Below are positions 15,439-26,000 of a stretch of DNA of 64,000 nt, piece after piece (within the stretch, counting starts at the first letter, position 1; each line of letters starts with the position of its first letter). The notes below the pieces were generated by a model. The model searched no databases, was not told where the DNA came from, and was given only the letters and a program-made list of their open reading frames with translations. Source of the stretch: Streptomyces sp. NBC_01142 (GTDB taxonomy: Bacteria > Actinomycetota > Actinomycetes > Streptomycetales > Streptomycetaceae); NCBI RefSeq assembly GCF_026341125.1, contig NZ_JAPEOR010000001.1:3224001-3288000 (forward strand), given 5' to 3'. A program made the translations under genes and the position numbers.

Positions 15439-18400
15439 ATGATCGCTGAGCCGGGCGGGTGGACGGCGGCCGAGGTGGAGCAGGCGATCCGGGCGGCCGA
15501 GGAACTCATGGACCGCGAAGGGCTGGCGGGCGGGGTGGAGGTGGCGGAACCGGTCGGGCCCGAGGCGACGTGTGCGGCCGTCGAGCGGCTCGGACGTCTG
15601 TTCGTGGAGCTGCCCGGACAGATGCGGTACGGGCTGCGCCAGCAGCGGGACAACGGCGGGGACCTGTCGACCGACCCGCTGCAGGGGCTATCCGAGATCG
15701 TGCAGAACGCCGACGACCTCGGGGCGAAGCAGGTCAGGATTTTCGTACGTGACACGGAACTTCTGGTAGCGCACGACGGGCGTCCCGTACGGCTGACCGA
15801 TGTGATGGCGCTGGCCATGCCGTCACTGACAAGCAAGGACGACGACCCTGACGCCACCGGCCGGTTCGGCATCGGGCTCATGACCCTCCGGCGTCTGTCC
15901 CCGGTCCTGGAGATCTTCTGCGGCTTCTACCGCGTCCGGATCGGGGACCCCGACTTGTCCCTCGCCGACCCATTTTCGGGCCCCTCCTGGTTCGCTGAGG
16001 ATGGTTGGACGGTCCTGCGCATTCCGCTCGCCACCCCCGCCGACGTGCAGGTGCAGGATGTCGACGACTGGCTTGCCGCATGGGGTGACGAGGCGCTGCT
16101 CTTCCTCGACCACGTGCGCACGGTTGAGCATCAACGGGAGGGCGGTTACGTACACACCCGCCTCGCCCTGAAGTGGGGCGAACTCGATGCCTACGAGGCC
16201 GTCATCGGCGGTCGGGACACCGTGATCGACGTGTGCACGGCCCGGTCACCCGGCGGCATGACCTGGCAGGTCAGCGTTGCCGCCGTGCCGAGCCCGCCGG
16301 ACGTGCCGCGGATCCGGAAGGCTGCGGGCGAATCGACCGGCCTTGCCGTCGCGATCCCGCTGCACGAGGGCGCGGGCGACGAGGTCGCCGGGCAGGTACA
16401 CGTCGGACTGCCCGTGACCGAGCTGGGACTTCCGCTCCGGGTCGGTGCCCAGTTCGATCCGAACCCGAGCCGTCAGCACCTCAACGACACCCCGTGGAAC
16501 CAGGCGCTACTTCCCCTGCTGGCCGACCTCTGGGCCGCCGTAATGGTGCGACAGCTTCGGTTGAACCCGACCGCGGCCTGGCGGTGCCTGCCCTTGCCGC
16601 ACGACGTCCGGTCGCCCAAGGGGCCTGTACGTGACCTGGAGCTGCAGTTGCTGGCCCTTGCGCGCGCGAGGGTGTCGTACGAACTGCGCCTGCGGACGCC
16701 GCTCTACGGTGACCTCGGACTCGCCGACCTCGCCGTTGGTGACGGGGCGCTTCTGCGAGCGCTCTCGGAGGCGGAAATCGCGCAGGTGGCTGGGCGTACG
16801 GCCGTATTGCCTCCGGCGGCGCGGGATGCGGAGGGTCGGTGGCAGGGCGTGCTCGAGGACTGGGCCGAACACGACGGTGCCGCGCCCGGGACCGTCACCG
16901 TTCAGATGGCTGTGGACGCGCTCCTCGGAGATGCGTCTCGGAGCCCGAAGGCGACGGTTGCACTCGCTTCCGTCGCCATCGCCGAGGGCGAGACCCAGAA
17001 GCTTCGATGGCACAAGTGGCTGGTGGACGTATCCGGAGCACGGCACCGGGTGCCCGGGTTCGGAGGCGCAGAGCTCTTCACCGACAAGGCGCAGGGGCTC
17101 TCGAAGGTGCTGGGGCTCAGCCGCGCCCTGCACCCGGCCTTCGTCGCCGAGACCGGGGAAGCGGCACGAGTCCGTACGTGGCTGAAAGGACAGCAGGTCT
17201 TCGTCACGGGCGCGGATCCGGCGCCCGCCATCCGCCAGCTCGCCGCCCGTGGCACCCGAAAGGACATCGCGCCTCTGCTCCTGGACGACGACCAACTGGT
17301 GGCGCTGCGCGAGGGGTTCCTGCGCGTCCCCGCGAAGGAGCGCCAGCGGCTGGGCAAGGACGTGGGCCGCGCCGTCCTGCTGCACGGCCGCGGGTTCGGG
17401 CCCGGCGGCCGTCAGGAGGATGTACAGGTCAGACCAGCGGATGCCTACCTGCCGGCCGGGTTGGACAGTGTGGACCGGGAGGACAGCTTCGAGACAGCCG
17501 CAGGTACCGCCACCGGTCTGACGTGGCTGCGACCCCGCTATGTTCAGATCCTGCCTGGGGCGGGGACGGGTCTGGGCGCCCGAGCCTTCTTCCACCTGCT
17601 CGGTGCCGAGAAGGGACCGCGGCTGCGGCCGCACCCCGAAGTCGAGCAAAGGTTCACTGCTTCCTCCCCGAGCGAGGGTCTGCCGGCCCAGGTCCCGGGC
17701 AGCCCTGTGGAGAGGTCGCAGGACCTCCGGAACAAATCGGCCACCTACACCCTGGAGGACTGCGACAGCCCTGACCTGATGGCCGTCGTCCATGACATCG
17801 CCGCCGAGAAAGACGGGCTGGTACGACGCCGGCGGGCAGCCGCGCTGCTGCGGGTGCTGGGACGCAACTGGGGCGCCTTGTCCGAGCACCACAAGGTCCG
17901 CGCCGTCTGGGACTACCACACATGGAACCCCTGCGGGGAGACGGACGGCTTCTGGCTGTGGCAATTGAAGACCACGGCGTGGCTGGACAACCAGGACGGC
18001 GCACCGACCGCTCCCCATGGCCTGCGCGAGCGCACGACCAGTACCGTCGCCGTCTACGGTGCGGACAGTGGCGGATTCCTGCATCCCGACCTCCAGCAGG
18101 CGGTGGGCAGACGAGGAGAGGTGCTGGTCGCTCTCGGTGTCACCGGCGAGCCGGGTGTCGCCGACCTCCTGGAGGCGCTGCGCCGACTGCGTGCCCGGGA
18201 AGCCGACGCCCCCGACCATCCGGCGGCGCAGCTCCTCTACCGGGCGCTCGCTGAGCGACTGGCCGCCCACCGAGGCAAGGACGCCGCGCAGGTGACCGCC
18301 ACCGTCGTGCGTGCCTTTGGGCAGGGCCGCGGACTGGTTCTCACGTCACTGGGATGGCGTCGGCCGGGCGACTGCTTCCGCGGCCTCCCGGTCTTCGGCC

Positions 18401-19995
18401 GGTGGGCCGCCTTTGCGCCGTCGTTCAAGGGCAGTGACGCCCTCTGGGAGACCCTCGCAGTTCCGGCGGCCGGTGTGGAGGACGCAGTACGGGTCGTCAG
18501 GGAGGTGGCCCGCGAGGCGAGGGAGGAGCGAGGAGTGCGGGCGCCGGTCGACGCCGAAGCCGAGACCGTGATGCTCGAGACCCTGCAGATGCTTGCCCGA
18601 ACGGCCCGCGAACACCCCGAGAAAGTGACCGCCTCCCTCGTGGGGAGACTGCCGTTGCGTACGAGCGGGGGCTGGACCAGTAAGCGCCCGGTTTACGCGG
18701 CAGACGCGACGTTGGTCGAGGCGCTGGGCTCGCGGATCCCGGTGTGGCTGCCGGGCGCGGAACTCGAACAGTTCAGGGCGCTCCTCGGACCCCTGCGGGT
18801 GACCGAACTGGGAGCGGCGGACATGACTTTCCGTCCCGCGGAGGACCAGCCCGTCGACAAGGAATCGACCGACCTGGTGCGTCACGCGCTGGATCTGCTC
18901 CGTGAGGACCTACAGCGCAACGCCATCGCCGTCGCGGGATCCCTGGACTGCCCGTGGGAGGACTTGGCCGAGGTCGAGGTGCGGATCACCTCGTCGCTGG
19001 AGTGTCTGGTCAACCTCCCCGGTGGGGAACCGGTGCGGGGGCCGGTGCGTACCGCCCTCGACCGGGACTTCCGCACGCTATGGACGGTGGACCGCGAGTT
19101 GTTGAGGCGACCGTCAGAGGCGGGCCGGGCCATCGCAACTCGTTTCACCGAGGACCGGCGGCAGGTCGCCCACTCCTGGGCGGCCGCCTACGACGAGGCG
19201 GAGCGCGGAAGAGAAGCGGTGCGGCTCGAGCTGGCCGAGGAGCGGGTCGCACAGGATCAGGTGGCGACTGATGCCAAGCGTGCCCAACGCCTTGCTGCGC
19301 TGGAGACCGAAGTCAAGACGGCACAGAACAAGGCAGACGGCCGTACGCCCGCGTCGGCACCCCTGCCCTCGGTCACTGCTCGCCCGGCCCCGGTCGTCCC
19401 GGTCTCGGCGCCGCGAGAATTCGTCGATCCGGCAGCTCTCCGCATCACTGGCATCCGCCGGACCACCCAGGCGTTGCCATCCGCTGGTGATGTGCCCGGG
19501 GCTAGCGGAGGTGCATCCGTCAGGGCCCGCCTTACCCCGCACGCCTACGCACCGGCCGTGCCAGCACCGCGTCTGGTCCCTCCTGCCCCCAACATCGACC
19601 GCCAGGAGAAGGTGGCTCTGGACCTCCTGCGCAAGGTTCTGGGCACGGAGCAGGAACCGGAGTGGCTGCGCGATCTACGACACCAGCACGGGGTGGGCGC
19701 CGACGCCGTGGACGCGCTCAATCGGTTCTACGAGCTGAAGACGACCTATGGACCCGAGCAGGACACGGTGACACTCACCGCCAAGGAATGCGAAAGAGCG
19801 GCCTCGGGAGCCGAGTTCTTCCTCGTCGTGGTATCCGGACTCGCAGCAGACTCGAATCCTGTCCTGCGTCTCGTCCCCGATCCGCTGCATCAACTGCGCA
19901 TCCGCCCGAACGGAAACGTCATGCTCACCGGGATCAAACAGTCCGGAAGCCTCATCATCGAATTCGGCGCAAGGGGGGAATCGGAGCGTTCTTGA
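15439..19995 (+). CDS. Sacsin-like ATPase with C-terminal DUF3883 domain
   Basis: This 1518-residue protein starts at the ATG at 15439 directly after a very purine-rich ribosome binding site; longer upstream frames lack sense. The N-terminal domain is a GHKL/Hsp90-type ATPase as in sacsin: N-box LSEIVQNADDLGA near residue 85, G1 VAHDGRPV near 110, G2 GRFGIGLMTLRRLS near 140. A very large middle part has no motif I recognise. A helical segment follows (LELAEERVAQDQVATDAKRA), then a Pro-rich linker. The end (~1387-1510) is a DUF3883-type, restriction-endonuclease-like domain (HGVGADAVDALNRFYELKTT with Asp and ExK, then GAEFFLVVVSG). Such proteins recur in prokaryotic defence islands. It is transcribed away from the six-gene operon. 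Confidence 0.75.
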   Translation: MIAEPGGWTAAEVEQAIRAAEELMDREGLAGGVEVAEPVGPEATCAAVERLGRLFVELPGQMRYGLRQQRDNGGDLSTDPLQGLSEIVQNADDLGAKQVRIFVRDTELLVAHDGRPVRLTDVMALAMPSLTSKDDDPDATGRFGIGLMTLRRLSPVLEIFCGFYRVRIGDPDLSLADPFSGPSWFAEDGWTVLRIPLATPADVQVQDVDDWLAAWGDEALLFLDHVRTVEHQREGGYVHTRLALKWGELDAYEAVIGGRDTVIDVCTARSPGGMTWQVSVAAVPSPPDVPRIRKAAGESTGLAVAIPLHEGAGDEVAGQVHVGLPVTELGLPLRVGAQFDPNPSRQHLNDTPWNQALLPLLADLWAAVMVRQLRLNPTAAWRCLPLPHDVRSPKGPVRDLELQLLALARARVSYELRLRTPLYGDLGLADLAVGDGALLRALSEAEIAQVAGRTAVLPPAARDAEGRWQGVLEDWAEHDGAAPGTVTVQMAVDALLGDASRSPKATVALASVAIAEGETQKLRWHKWLVDVSGARHRVPGFGGAELFTDKAQGLSKVLGLSRALHPAFVAETGEAARVRTWLKGQQVFVTGADPAPAIRQLAARGTRKDIAPLLLDDDQLVALREGFLRVPAKERQRLGKDVGRAVLLHGRGFGPGGRQEDVQVRPADAYLPAGLDSVDREDSFETAAGTATGLTWLRPRYVQILPGAGTGLGARAFFHLLGAEKGPRLRPHPEVEQRFTASSPSEGLPAQVPGSPVERSQDLRNKSATYTLEDCDSPDLMAVVHDIAAEKDGLVRRRRAAALLRVLGRNWGALSEHHKVRAVWDYHTWNPCGETDGFWLWQLKTTAWLDNQDGAPTAPHGLRERTTSTVAVYGADSGGFLHPDLQQAVGRRGEVLVALGVTGEPGVADLLEALRRLRAREADAPDHPAAQLLYRALAERLAAHRGKDAAQVTATVVRAFGQGRGLVLTSLGWRRPGDCFRGLPVFGRWAAFAPSFKGSDALWETLAVPAAGVEDAVRVVREVAREAREERGVRAPVDAEAETVMLETLQMLARTAREHPEKVTASLVGRLPLRTSGGWTSKRPVYAADATLVEALGSRIPVWLPGAELEQFRALLGPLRVTELGAADMTFRPAEDQPVDKESTDLVRHALDLLREDLQRNAIAVAGSLDCPWEDLAEVEVRITSSLECLVNLPGGEPVRGPVRTALDRDFRTLWTVDRELLRRPSEAGRAIATRFTEDRRQVAHSWAAAYDEAERGREAVRLELAEERVAQDQVATDAKRAQRLAALETEVKTAQNKADGRTPASAPLPSVTARPAPVVPVSAPREFVDPAALRITGIRRTTQALPSAGDVPGASGGASVRARLTPHAYAPAVPAPRLVPPAPNIDRQEKVALDLLRKVLGTEQEPEWLRDLRHQHGVGADAVDALNRFYELKTTYGPEQDTVTLTAKECERAASGAEFFLVVVSGLAADSNPVLRLVPDPLHQLRIRPNGNVMLTGIKQSGSLIIEFGARGESERS

Positions 19996-20128
19996 CTTTC
20001 CTCCCGGGGACATGGCCCTCGCCTGTTACGGACTCGAGCCAGCTGAGCGGGCGGCGCAGGACCGTGGCCTCACCCGCGCTCGCCGGTTCGGGGCTGGTGC
20101 ACCCGGGACCGGGTGAGGACGTGGGTGC

Positions 20129-20275
20129 TCAGGCACCCGTCCGGTCACGCACCGGGATTAAGGGTGCCGTCCACGATCCACAGCCGATCCGCCGCGTCGG
20201 CAGGACGGGCGGCCGGCTCGATGGCCAGGAGAGGCCGCAGCCGCTGGATGACCCGGCACACGGTCGCCGGCGCTT
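20129..20275 (-). mobile_element. IS5-type transposase fragment
   Basis: The minus strand reads EAPATVCRVIQRLRPLLAIE and ADRLWIVDGTL, which resembles the segment of streptomycete IS5-family transposases leading to the first catalytic Asp (WIVDGTLIPVRD). One extra base after DGTL moves the continuation LIPVRDRTGA into another frame, which then stops. Only about 45 residues remain, with neither end repeat visible. The fragment is fused to the truncated gene on its right at about 20275, so an insertion followed by deletion probably cut that gene. Confidence 0.55.
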
Positions 20276-20632
20276 CTCCAGGACGGGGCCGAGCGCCGGA
20301 TCTAGCATCTCTCGGTCGGCCAAGAATGTCACCTTGGCATCGAAGTTCCGGGCGATGTCCCTCAGTTTCGACTTGGAGATCACCCGGGCCTCGATCGAGG
20401 GAATCTCCGCCGCCGCTTCTTCGTGCCCGTGGGCCGCGAGGTCCCTGCACTTCGCCAGCAGGCCCGTCAGCAGCTCCTGATCCCACAGCGCGGTCTGCAC
20501 CGTCCGGTGAAGGATCAGCTCTGTCACACTGTCGAGGAGTATGTACGCCAGCCGCAGGTGAGGCACCCGCCCTTTCTCGATCAGCCCCTTCGCCTCTTCG
20601 AGTTGCACGACTATCAGTTCCAGGCGCTCCAT
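20276..20632 (-). pseudogene. Truncated helical protein, HEPN-like N-terminus
   Basis: From an ATG at 20632 about 118 residues have good codon use: MERLELIVVQLEEAKGLIEK, then LAYILLDSVTELILHRTVQ, and a region ending EMLDPALGPVLEK. The pattern of amphipathic helices recalls HEPN-type proteins, whose usual continuation (a YRNEAYHR-type RxxxxH segment) would follow exactly where the IS5 transposase remnant takes over at ~20275. The gene therefore seems cut off just before its catalytic part. No firm family assignment is possible. Confidence 0.45.
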
Positions 20633-20768
20633 ACCGACCTCTCCCTCGCACTGCTCGACATCATCCTGCCTCGCAGCGCAGGCGGACGGGCTTGCCAGTT
20701 CCGTAGCACAGCAAGGACGGTCGGCCCTCGGGCAGGAGCGCCGTCAACCCTGCAGTCGTGCCGGAATC

Positions 20769-21776
20769 TCAGGTCCATGGGACGGGCTCGGTCTCGCCGA
20801 CCCACCTGTTGGTCCTGGAGAGGTCCTGGTAGGAGCCTCGGTAGCCGATCGAGCGGAGTACCAGCAGCGCGAGGTAATGGCGGGTTAGTAGCCAGGTCTC
20901 GGTGACCAGTCCTTTGGCTCCGTATACGGGCTCTTGTGTCTCTTTGGGATGCACAAGACGGTTCCGGACTCGTGTGACGACGTCGGCGCCATCCGCCGAC
21001 CGGGGTTCGTTCACTTGCTGCCCGGTCGCGAAGGAGGCGGTCGCCGGCAGATGGGCTGCGCGCACCCTTAGATCTACCCCGGCGTCCGTCAAGAGTGTGC
21101 GCAGCTTCCTATGGGCCGGCCAGGCGCGGGATGTGAACTCGGCTTCGGTGAGCCGACCACTGAGCACCAGCTCCTGCCACATCACGTGTTCCAGTCCGGC
21201 AGCTCCACTCATGATTCGCTGTTCGACGAACCCTCGGTCGGCAATGGCAGTGATCGCGTACTGCATCTGCAGGCGGAGCGCCTGTCCCGTGCCTGAATCG
21301 CGGAAGGCGGGCAGGATGCTGGCCAGCAGATCTGCCAAGGATGCCTGGTCTTCGGGGTACCACCAGCCGGAGCTGATGCGGCGTGCCGGGTCGCAAAGCA
21401 TCGGGCCCCACTGGCCCCACACCGTCTGTTCGTGGTCGTTCTGGCCAACAGGCAGGGCGGGGGCGACCCACCGGCCGAGCGCAAAGGACAGCCCGACGTG
21501 CATGGCACTGAGGACCGGGGTGACCTCGGCTCCGGTGAACGTGGTTCCGTTTAGCCGACGGATCTCCATTGCGTGGGTCATGACGTAAGTATCGGTCTGG
21601 CGCACGTCAGAAAGGACGGCCTCGTGGTCGGGTCGAACGTCAAGCGTGATCCTCCACCCGTCCGCCTCGTACACACTGCGGCCGGCGGGCACCAGTCGTG
21701 GAGTTCCATCGGCAACGTGAGCTGCGAGGTGGGCTGACCCGTGCCATCGGGGCAGGTTAAACCTGTGCGACGACAC
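20769..21776 (-). CDS. ApeA-like HEPN protein, probable 5' frameshift
   Basis: From a GTG at 21776 this is 335 residues. The N-terminal part is beta-rich (SVYEADGWRITLDVRPDHEA); the C-terminal part is helical and carries VTRVRNRLVHPKE near residue 270, an R-x4-H HEPN ribonuclease motif, followed by a long final helix. The layout matches ApeA-type abortive-infection proteins. Upstream in another frame, from an ATG at 21897, runs MDRTNLSLLDLGFELPV and VSGWSNGTSFGEPTAPLDR, which looks like the true N-terminus of the same protein. One base change around 21775 would join them. The gene is thus either shortened with a new start or inactivated. Confidence 0.55.
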   Translation of the reverse strand: MSSHRFNLPRWHGSAHLAAHVADGTPRLVPAGRSVYEADGWRITLDVRPDHEAVLSDVRQTDTYVMTHAMEIRRLNGTTFTGAEVTPVLSAMHVGLSFALGRWVAPALPVGQNDHEQTVWGQWGPMLCDPARRISSGWWYPEDQASLADLLASILPAFRDSGTGQALRLQMQYAITAIADRGFVEQRIMSGAAGLEHVMWQELVLSGRLTEAEFTSRAWPAHRKLRTLLTDAGVDLRVRAAHLPATASFATGQQVNEPRSADGADVVTRVRNRLVHPKETQEPVYGAKGLVTETWLLTRHYLALLVLRSIGYRGSYQDLSRTNRWVGETEPVPWT

Positions 21777-21897
21777 GGTCCAGGGGAGCGGTGGGTTCCC
21801 CGAAGGAAGTGCCGTTGGACCAGCCGCTCACAGTATCCCTAGCAGATACTGGCAGTTCGAAGCCGAGATCAAGGAGACTCAGGTTCGTCCTGTCCAT

Positions 21898-22270
21898 AGA
21901 GGCGGGGTCGTGGTCCTCCGGTTTGTACACTCCATGAGATCCCGAGCTTCGGCGAGCAGTGGTCGAGCTGGACAACCCCGGGCACTTCAGTCCCGGCTGA
22001 TCCGGGTAACCGGCCCGTCGTAGAGGGTAATCGGCTCCCCCGGCGCGTTGAATGGATACACCGGTGACAGGGGGGTCTCAGCATTGAGCCTCTAAGGTGC
22101 GGCGCATGTCTACCCCATCAACTGGACGCTGCCGGGGAGCGACTGGGGAGACTCAACTGTGCAAAAGGCATCGTTGTAAAGCCCCTGGGACATCGAACTC
22201 AAGGCAAAGCTCCAGGCCGCCCTCGTCCTCAAGCTCTCTGAAGCCACCCGTACTGAGGTCAAAACACCCT
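21898..22270. other. Gap with unresolved coding remnants
   Basis: No intact gene. On the plus strand one frame reads YPINWTLPGSDWGDSTVQKA, meets a TAA, then continues WDIELKAKLQAALVLKLSEA with host-like codon use. It may be the rest of a decayed gene of unknown family. Confidence 0.4.
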
Positions 22271-22840
22271 TTACGCCTCCGACCACGATCCATATCCAGG
22301 ACGGATCCTTGGGCCTGGGTGGCCTGTTGCCGTGCTGTCGACCAGGTGGAGGCGTTCGGTTTACCAGGGCGTCCGGTGGAGCCGTCGAGGTAGGTGGCGG
22401 CCGCTGTTATGACGCGTAGTCGTAGCGGCGAGCGCGGGCTACTGTGAGGTGGGGATGCAGAGGACGTTCGGCGAAGGCGACGTCTCAGTCTCTGACTCGC
22501 GCCCGTACTGCTGCGGCCAGCTTGTGCAGTCTGTCGAGGCCGCCCTCCATGCGGCTCCACGGCACTCGCTTGTCGAAGTGTCCGCCGCCGAGCAGCGCCA
22601 GCTCGAAAGGGGGCAGCTGCCAGGCCGGCGAGGGGCGAACTAAGCCGCTCGACGGCCTGTACGGCACCAGTTGCTCGCCCAGGAAGGCCAGGGTGATGTG
22701 CCATCGATGCGATTCCAGCGCAGGTTGGGATAGGCGGCGTAGGCCGGGCTCAGCGGGTGCGCCAGCTCGTTCTTCGCATCGTCGGGAGGCGCGAGGGCGA
22801 TGAACGCGTGCAAGGTGGCGGGCTGGGACGGTTCGGTCAC
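22271..22840 (-). pseudogene. thpR: RNA 2',3'-cyclic phosphodiesterase (ThpR/LigT), multiply disrupted
   Basis: Starting with a GTG at 22840 the sequence reads AFIALAPPDDAKNELA and LRWNRID. It then loses one base (TTGG to TGG near 22703) and continues in the next frame with HITLAFLGEQLV. It shifts twice more (VERLSSPLAGLAAA, then PPFELALLGGGHFDKRV) and meets an in-frame TGA after VRARVRD. Past that it goes on FAERPLHPHLTVARARRYD, and finally in another frame TERLHLVDSTATGHPGP to a TAA at 22271-22273. Both HxTx motifs (HITL, HLTV) of the 2H phosphodiesterase family remain recognisable. At least four lesions show a decayed gene. The enzyme opens 2',3'-cyclic phosphates on RNA ends. Confidence 0.8.
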
Positions 22841-23041
22841 GGATGTCTTCTTACCTCATGCGTTTGCGGGGCTGAAGCCTGACTGTCCGCTGCGCACCCC
22901 TGGATGCCATCCCGGTGGAAGCCTGTGGTTCAGTGTGGGTGGACTTCATTTGCGTGTATACCCAGGGCGTGGACGCGTTGGATGAGGTCGTCCGGGTACG
23001 GCTGGCGCTTGATGTCAGTGGCACGCGCGACACTTATCTGC
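22841..23041. other. Short gap with a possible coding remnant
   Basis: A plus-strand frame reading VWVDFICVYTQGVDALDEVV and ending at a TGA at 23056-23058 has host-like codons but no start. It overlaps the start region of the next gene and could be an upstream gene fragment or its missing N-terminus after a frameshift. Confidence 0.3.
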
Positions 23042-26000
23042 GTGTCCCACTCCGATGAGCATCACCACGTACCGCACGCCCCCGGCTTGAACCCTGCAAC
23101 AGCGGCCGACGCCGTAGAGGAGCGCTGGGAAGCCTGCGCCGCAGATCCCGCGCTCAGTACCCCGCCATCGTCGGGACACCCGGGTAATACTCCGCCAGGC
23201 GAAGACCTCGATCTACACATCGGCTGGGACCGCTTCGAGAAGCTCCTCGTCGCGGTGTGCCGTGGTGTACGGGGCTTGAGGGAAACCAAGTTTCGCCGCT
23301 ACGGCGTCGAAGGACAGGCCCAGCACGGCATTGACCTGGCCGGACGGGAACCGGACAGCAGCTACACAGTCGTCCAGTGCAAGGACTACCAGACTTTCAC
23401 CACCGCTGACCTGCGGGCGGCCGTCAAGAAGTTCACTGAGGGCAAGCGTCCGTTCGACGCCCGACGACTCATCGTTGCCACCTCTGCCGAGACCCGCACA
23501 ACCCAGCTGGAGGACGAACTCGGCAAGCTTCAGAACACGCATGCCGACCTGGACCTTGAGCTGTGGGGCTCCGAACAGATCAATGAGTACCTGCGCTATC
23601 TCGGCGACGTGGTCGCCCGGTTCTGGACCCGCGAGACCGCGGAGACCTTCTGCACTGGAGCGCCTCTGCTGGGGGTGCCCGTGCCGTTGCCGGACCGTCA
23701 GGAGTGGGCAGAGAGGATCCTCGTCGGCCCACTGCGGACGAACGATGTCCTGTCCGTCCTGCGACGAGCCGACGAACAGCTGTCGACGACACCGGAGGAG
23801 TCCGCCCGGCTCTATGGCGAGTTGGCGCAGCGACTCGACGACGAAGGTTTCCGTGGACATGCTGACACCCTGCGCGGCAAGCAACTCGATGCGCTCGTTG
23901 CTGCCGAGCGCACGGATGAAGCCGTCGTTCTAGCAGCGGAGCTCGCGGTCGCTGCGCTGCACTACGGAATTCGGGATGAGGCGAGGAGACTCATCCATCG
24001 GATCCGCGGACTGGCCCAAGGCGATGCGGCCTCCGAAACACCGCCGGGCGCTAGAGTGCAGCGCCACATCCAACTGGTGCGCGCCGCCGTCGACAGTGCC
24101 CTCCACCCCCTTGGCCACGTCGCGACTCTGATCGAGGCGTTGCGCGAAACCTCGCCTGACGAGCCTGCGTACCAACCCCTACTCGTCCTGCTGGCGGCCG
24201 AGAACCTCCTGGCCGCAGACTCGGACAGTCTGAAGAGCTTCGGCCCCATCATCGACGCCGCGATCGAGCGCGCAGGCTCCGAGGGCTCGGGACAGATCGA
24301 ACGCGTTACGGAGGATGCCGTCATGCGCCTGCGTCTGGTGCGCGCCGAGTACGACGATGCTGAGCGCATTGCGCTCAGGAAGCTGGCCCGGTACCACCAA
24401 GTCCCGGGTCGTCACGCGGCGTTGATCAATGCACGAGAGGCACGCCGTTGCGCTCTTGAAGGGCGCGCCGAATCAGCAGTGGAGTGCTGGCGAGACGCGG
24501 TTCACGAGTCCATCAACGCTGGACTCCCCGAGGACGCCGCCGACTGGCTGTATGCCGTACGGGCCGTGAACGTCCAGTACGGTCCGCTCACAACGGACAT
24601 CGACGACGAACATAGGCTGGCTCAAGCTCTGCGGACCACCGGCCGCGGCCGGCTTCTTAGCCGGGTCCGTTCTCCGAGGGAGCAGGCCCTGTCGGCTGTG
24701 GTCGCAGGCAAGCCTGTCGAAGCGGCTCTGTCCGCCCGGCGCTGGCTCACCGACACAGTGATTACGGGCAACTGGGCAAGCGAGTCCGAGGCCCTCACGT
24801 TCCTCGGGGACCTCTATCGCGACAGTGGCGAACTGGATCTGGCTGCCCAGCATTTCCAACGCGCGGGCCGGGCTAAGAAGCTGGAGAAGATCGCTGCCAA
24901 GGGCGATCACATTTTGCCAGTGGGCCCTCTAAGCGATGCACCGTGGTGGACGCTGCACGCTCGCGCGGCACTGATTGCGGCGCAGGCGGATCTACTCGAT
25001 GACGACACGGCTGCTGCTCACCTCACCGCACTGCTGGCTCTCACCGAGCGCGGCAGAACGGGTGAGTTGATGGAATCCCCACTTCGCCACCTCACGCATC
25101 AGGCCACACGCAGCGCCTGTGCTCTCGGGGCGCGAGGAACGCCGACTCAGGCCCAGACTCTCCTCGACCTGCTTGCCGCCGATGTGACACGAGGACCCAA
25201 CCAATACCACTTCTCCGACGACGGACACGCAACGGCGTGTGTCGCCATCGCCAGGGTCCACTCCAGCCTCACGGCAAATGCCCTCACGCGACTCTTCGAT
25301 CTGGCCGACGGCGGGGCCGATAAGGCACTGAAACTGGTCGTGGAAGATGAGGTGGTCAAACTGCTAACGGAGCGGGAGGATCTCGCTGCTCTTCGTGCAC
25401 GGGTGTCTCAACTCGACGACAAAGGTCTGTACTTGGCTGACGTCGCACGGATGGCCATCGACCCTGGGCATCCAGCAGTACGGGGAAATGCCGAGCAGGC
25501 ACGCGACCGCATCCTGCGACGGCCCGCCCCGGACCCAGGCCGCGCCGACCTCGGCACGAGGCTGGTGGAAGACTCCTACTTGGTTGGCAGCCTCCACATC
25601 AATGCGCGCAAGACGTGCCTCGAAAGGCTCATGGACATCGCGGCCGACCCCCGCGAGATCGCTATGGCACGGCAGGACGCCATCACCGGTGCCCGCAACC
25701 TGGTCATCGACCTGCCGGTCGAAGTCCATCGGCAGACGTTCCTGCTAGCCAAGGAGTACGCACTCGGGAAGCGGGATGGAAGCTACCTGGACGGAGAAGT
25801 GACCGGTAGTCCCCACCCGCTCAGCTCGTTCAAGATCTCCGGCGGTTCGGCGTCGCTCCGCGGAAAGGGGCTACGGCTGGCTGAGGTGTCCGCCACTGAC
25901 CCTGAGGACCACGTCTGGGTACGCCACCAGGCAATCAGTCTGCTCTCCGAGCAGGACACCGAGATCCTTCATGATGTAGCCGTGACGCTGTCTCAACTCC

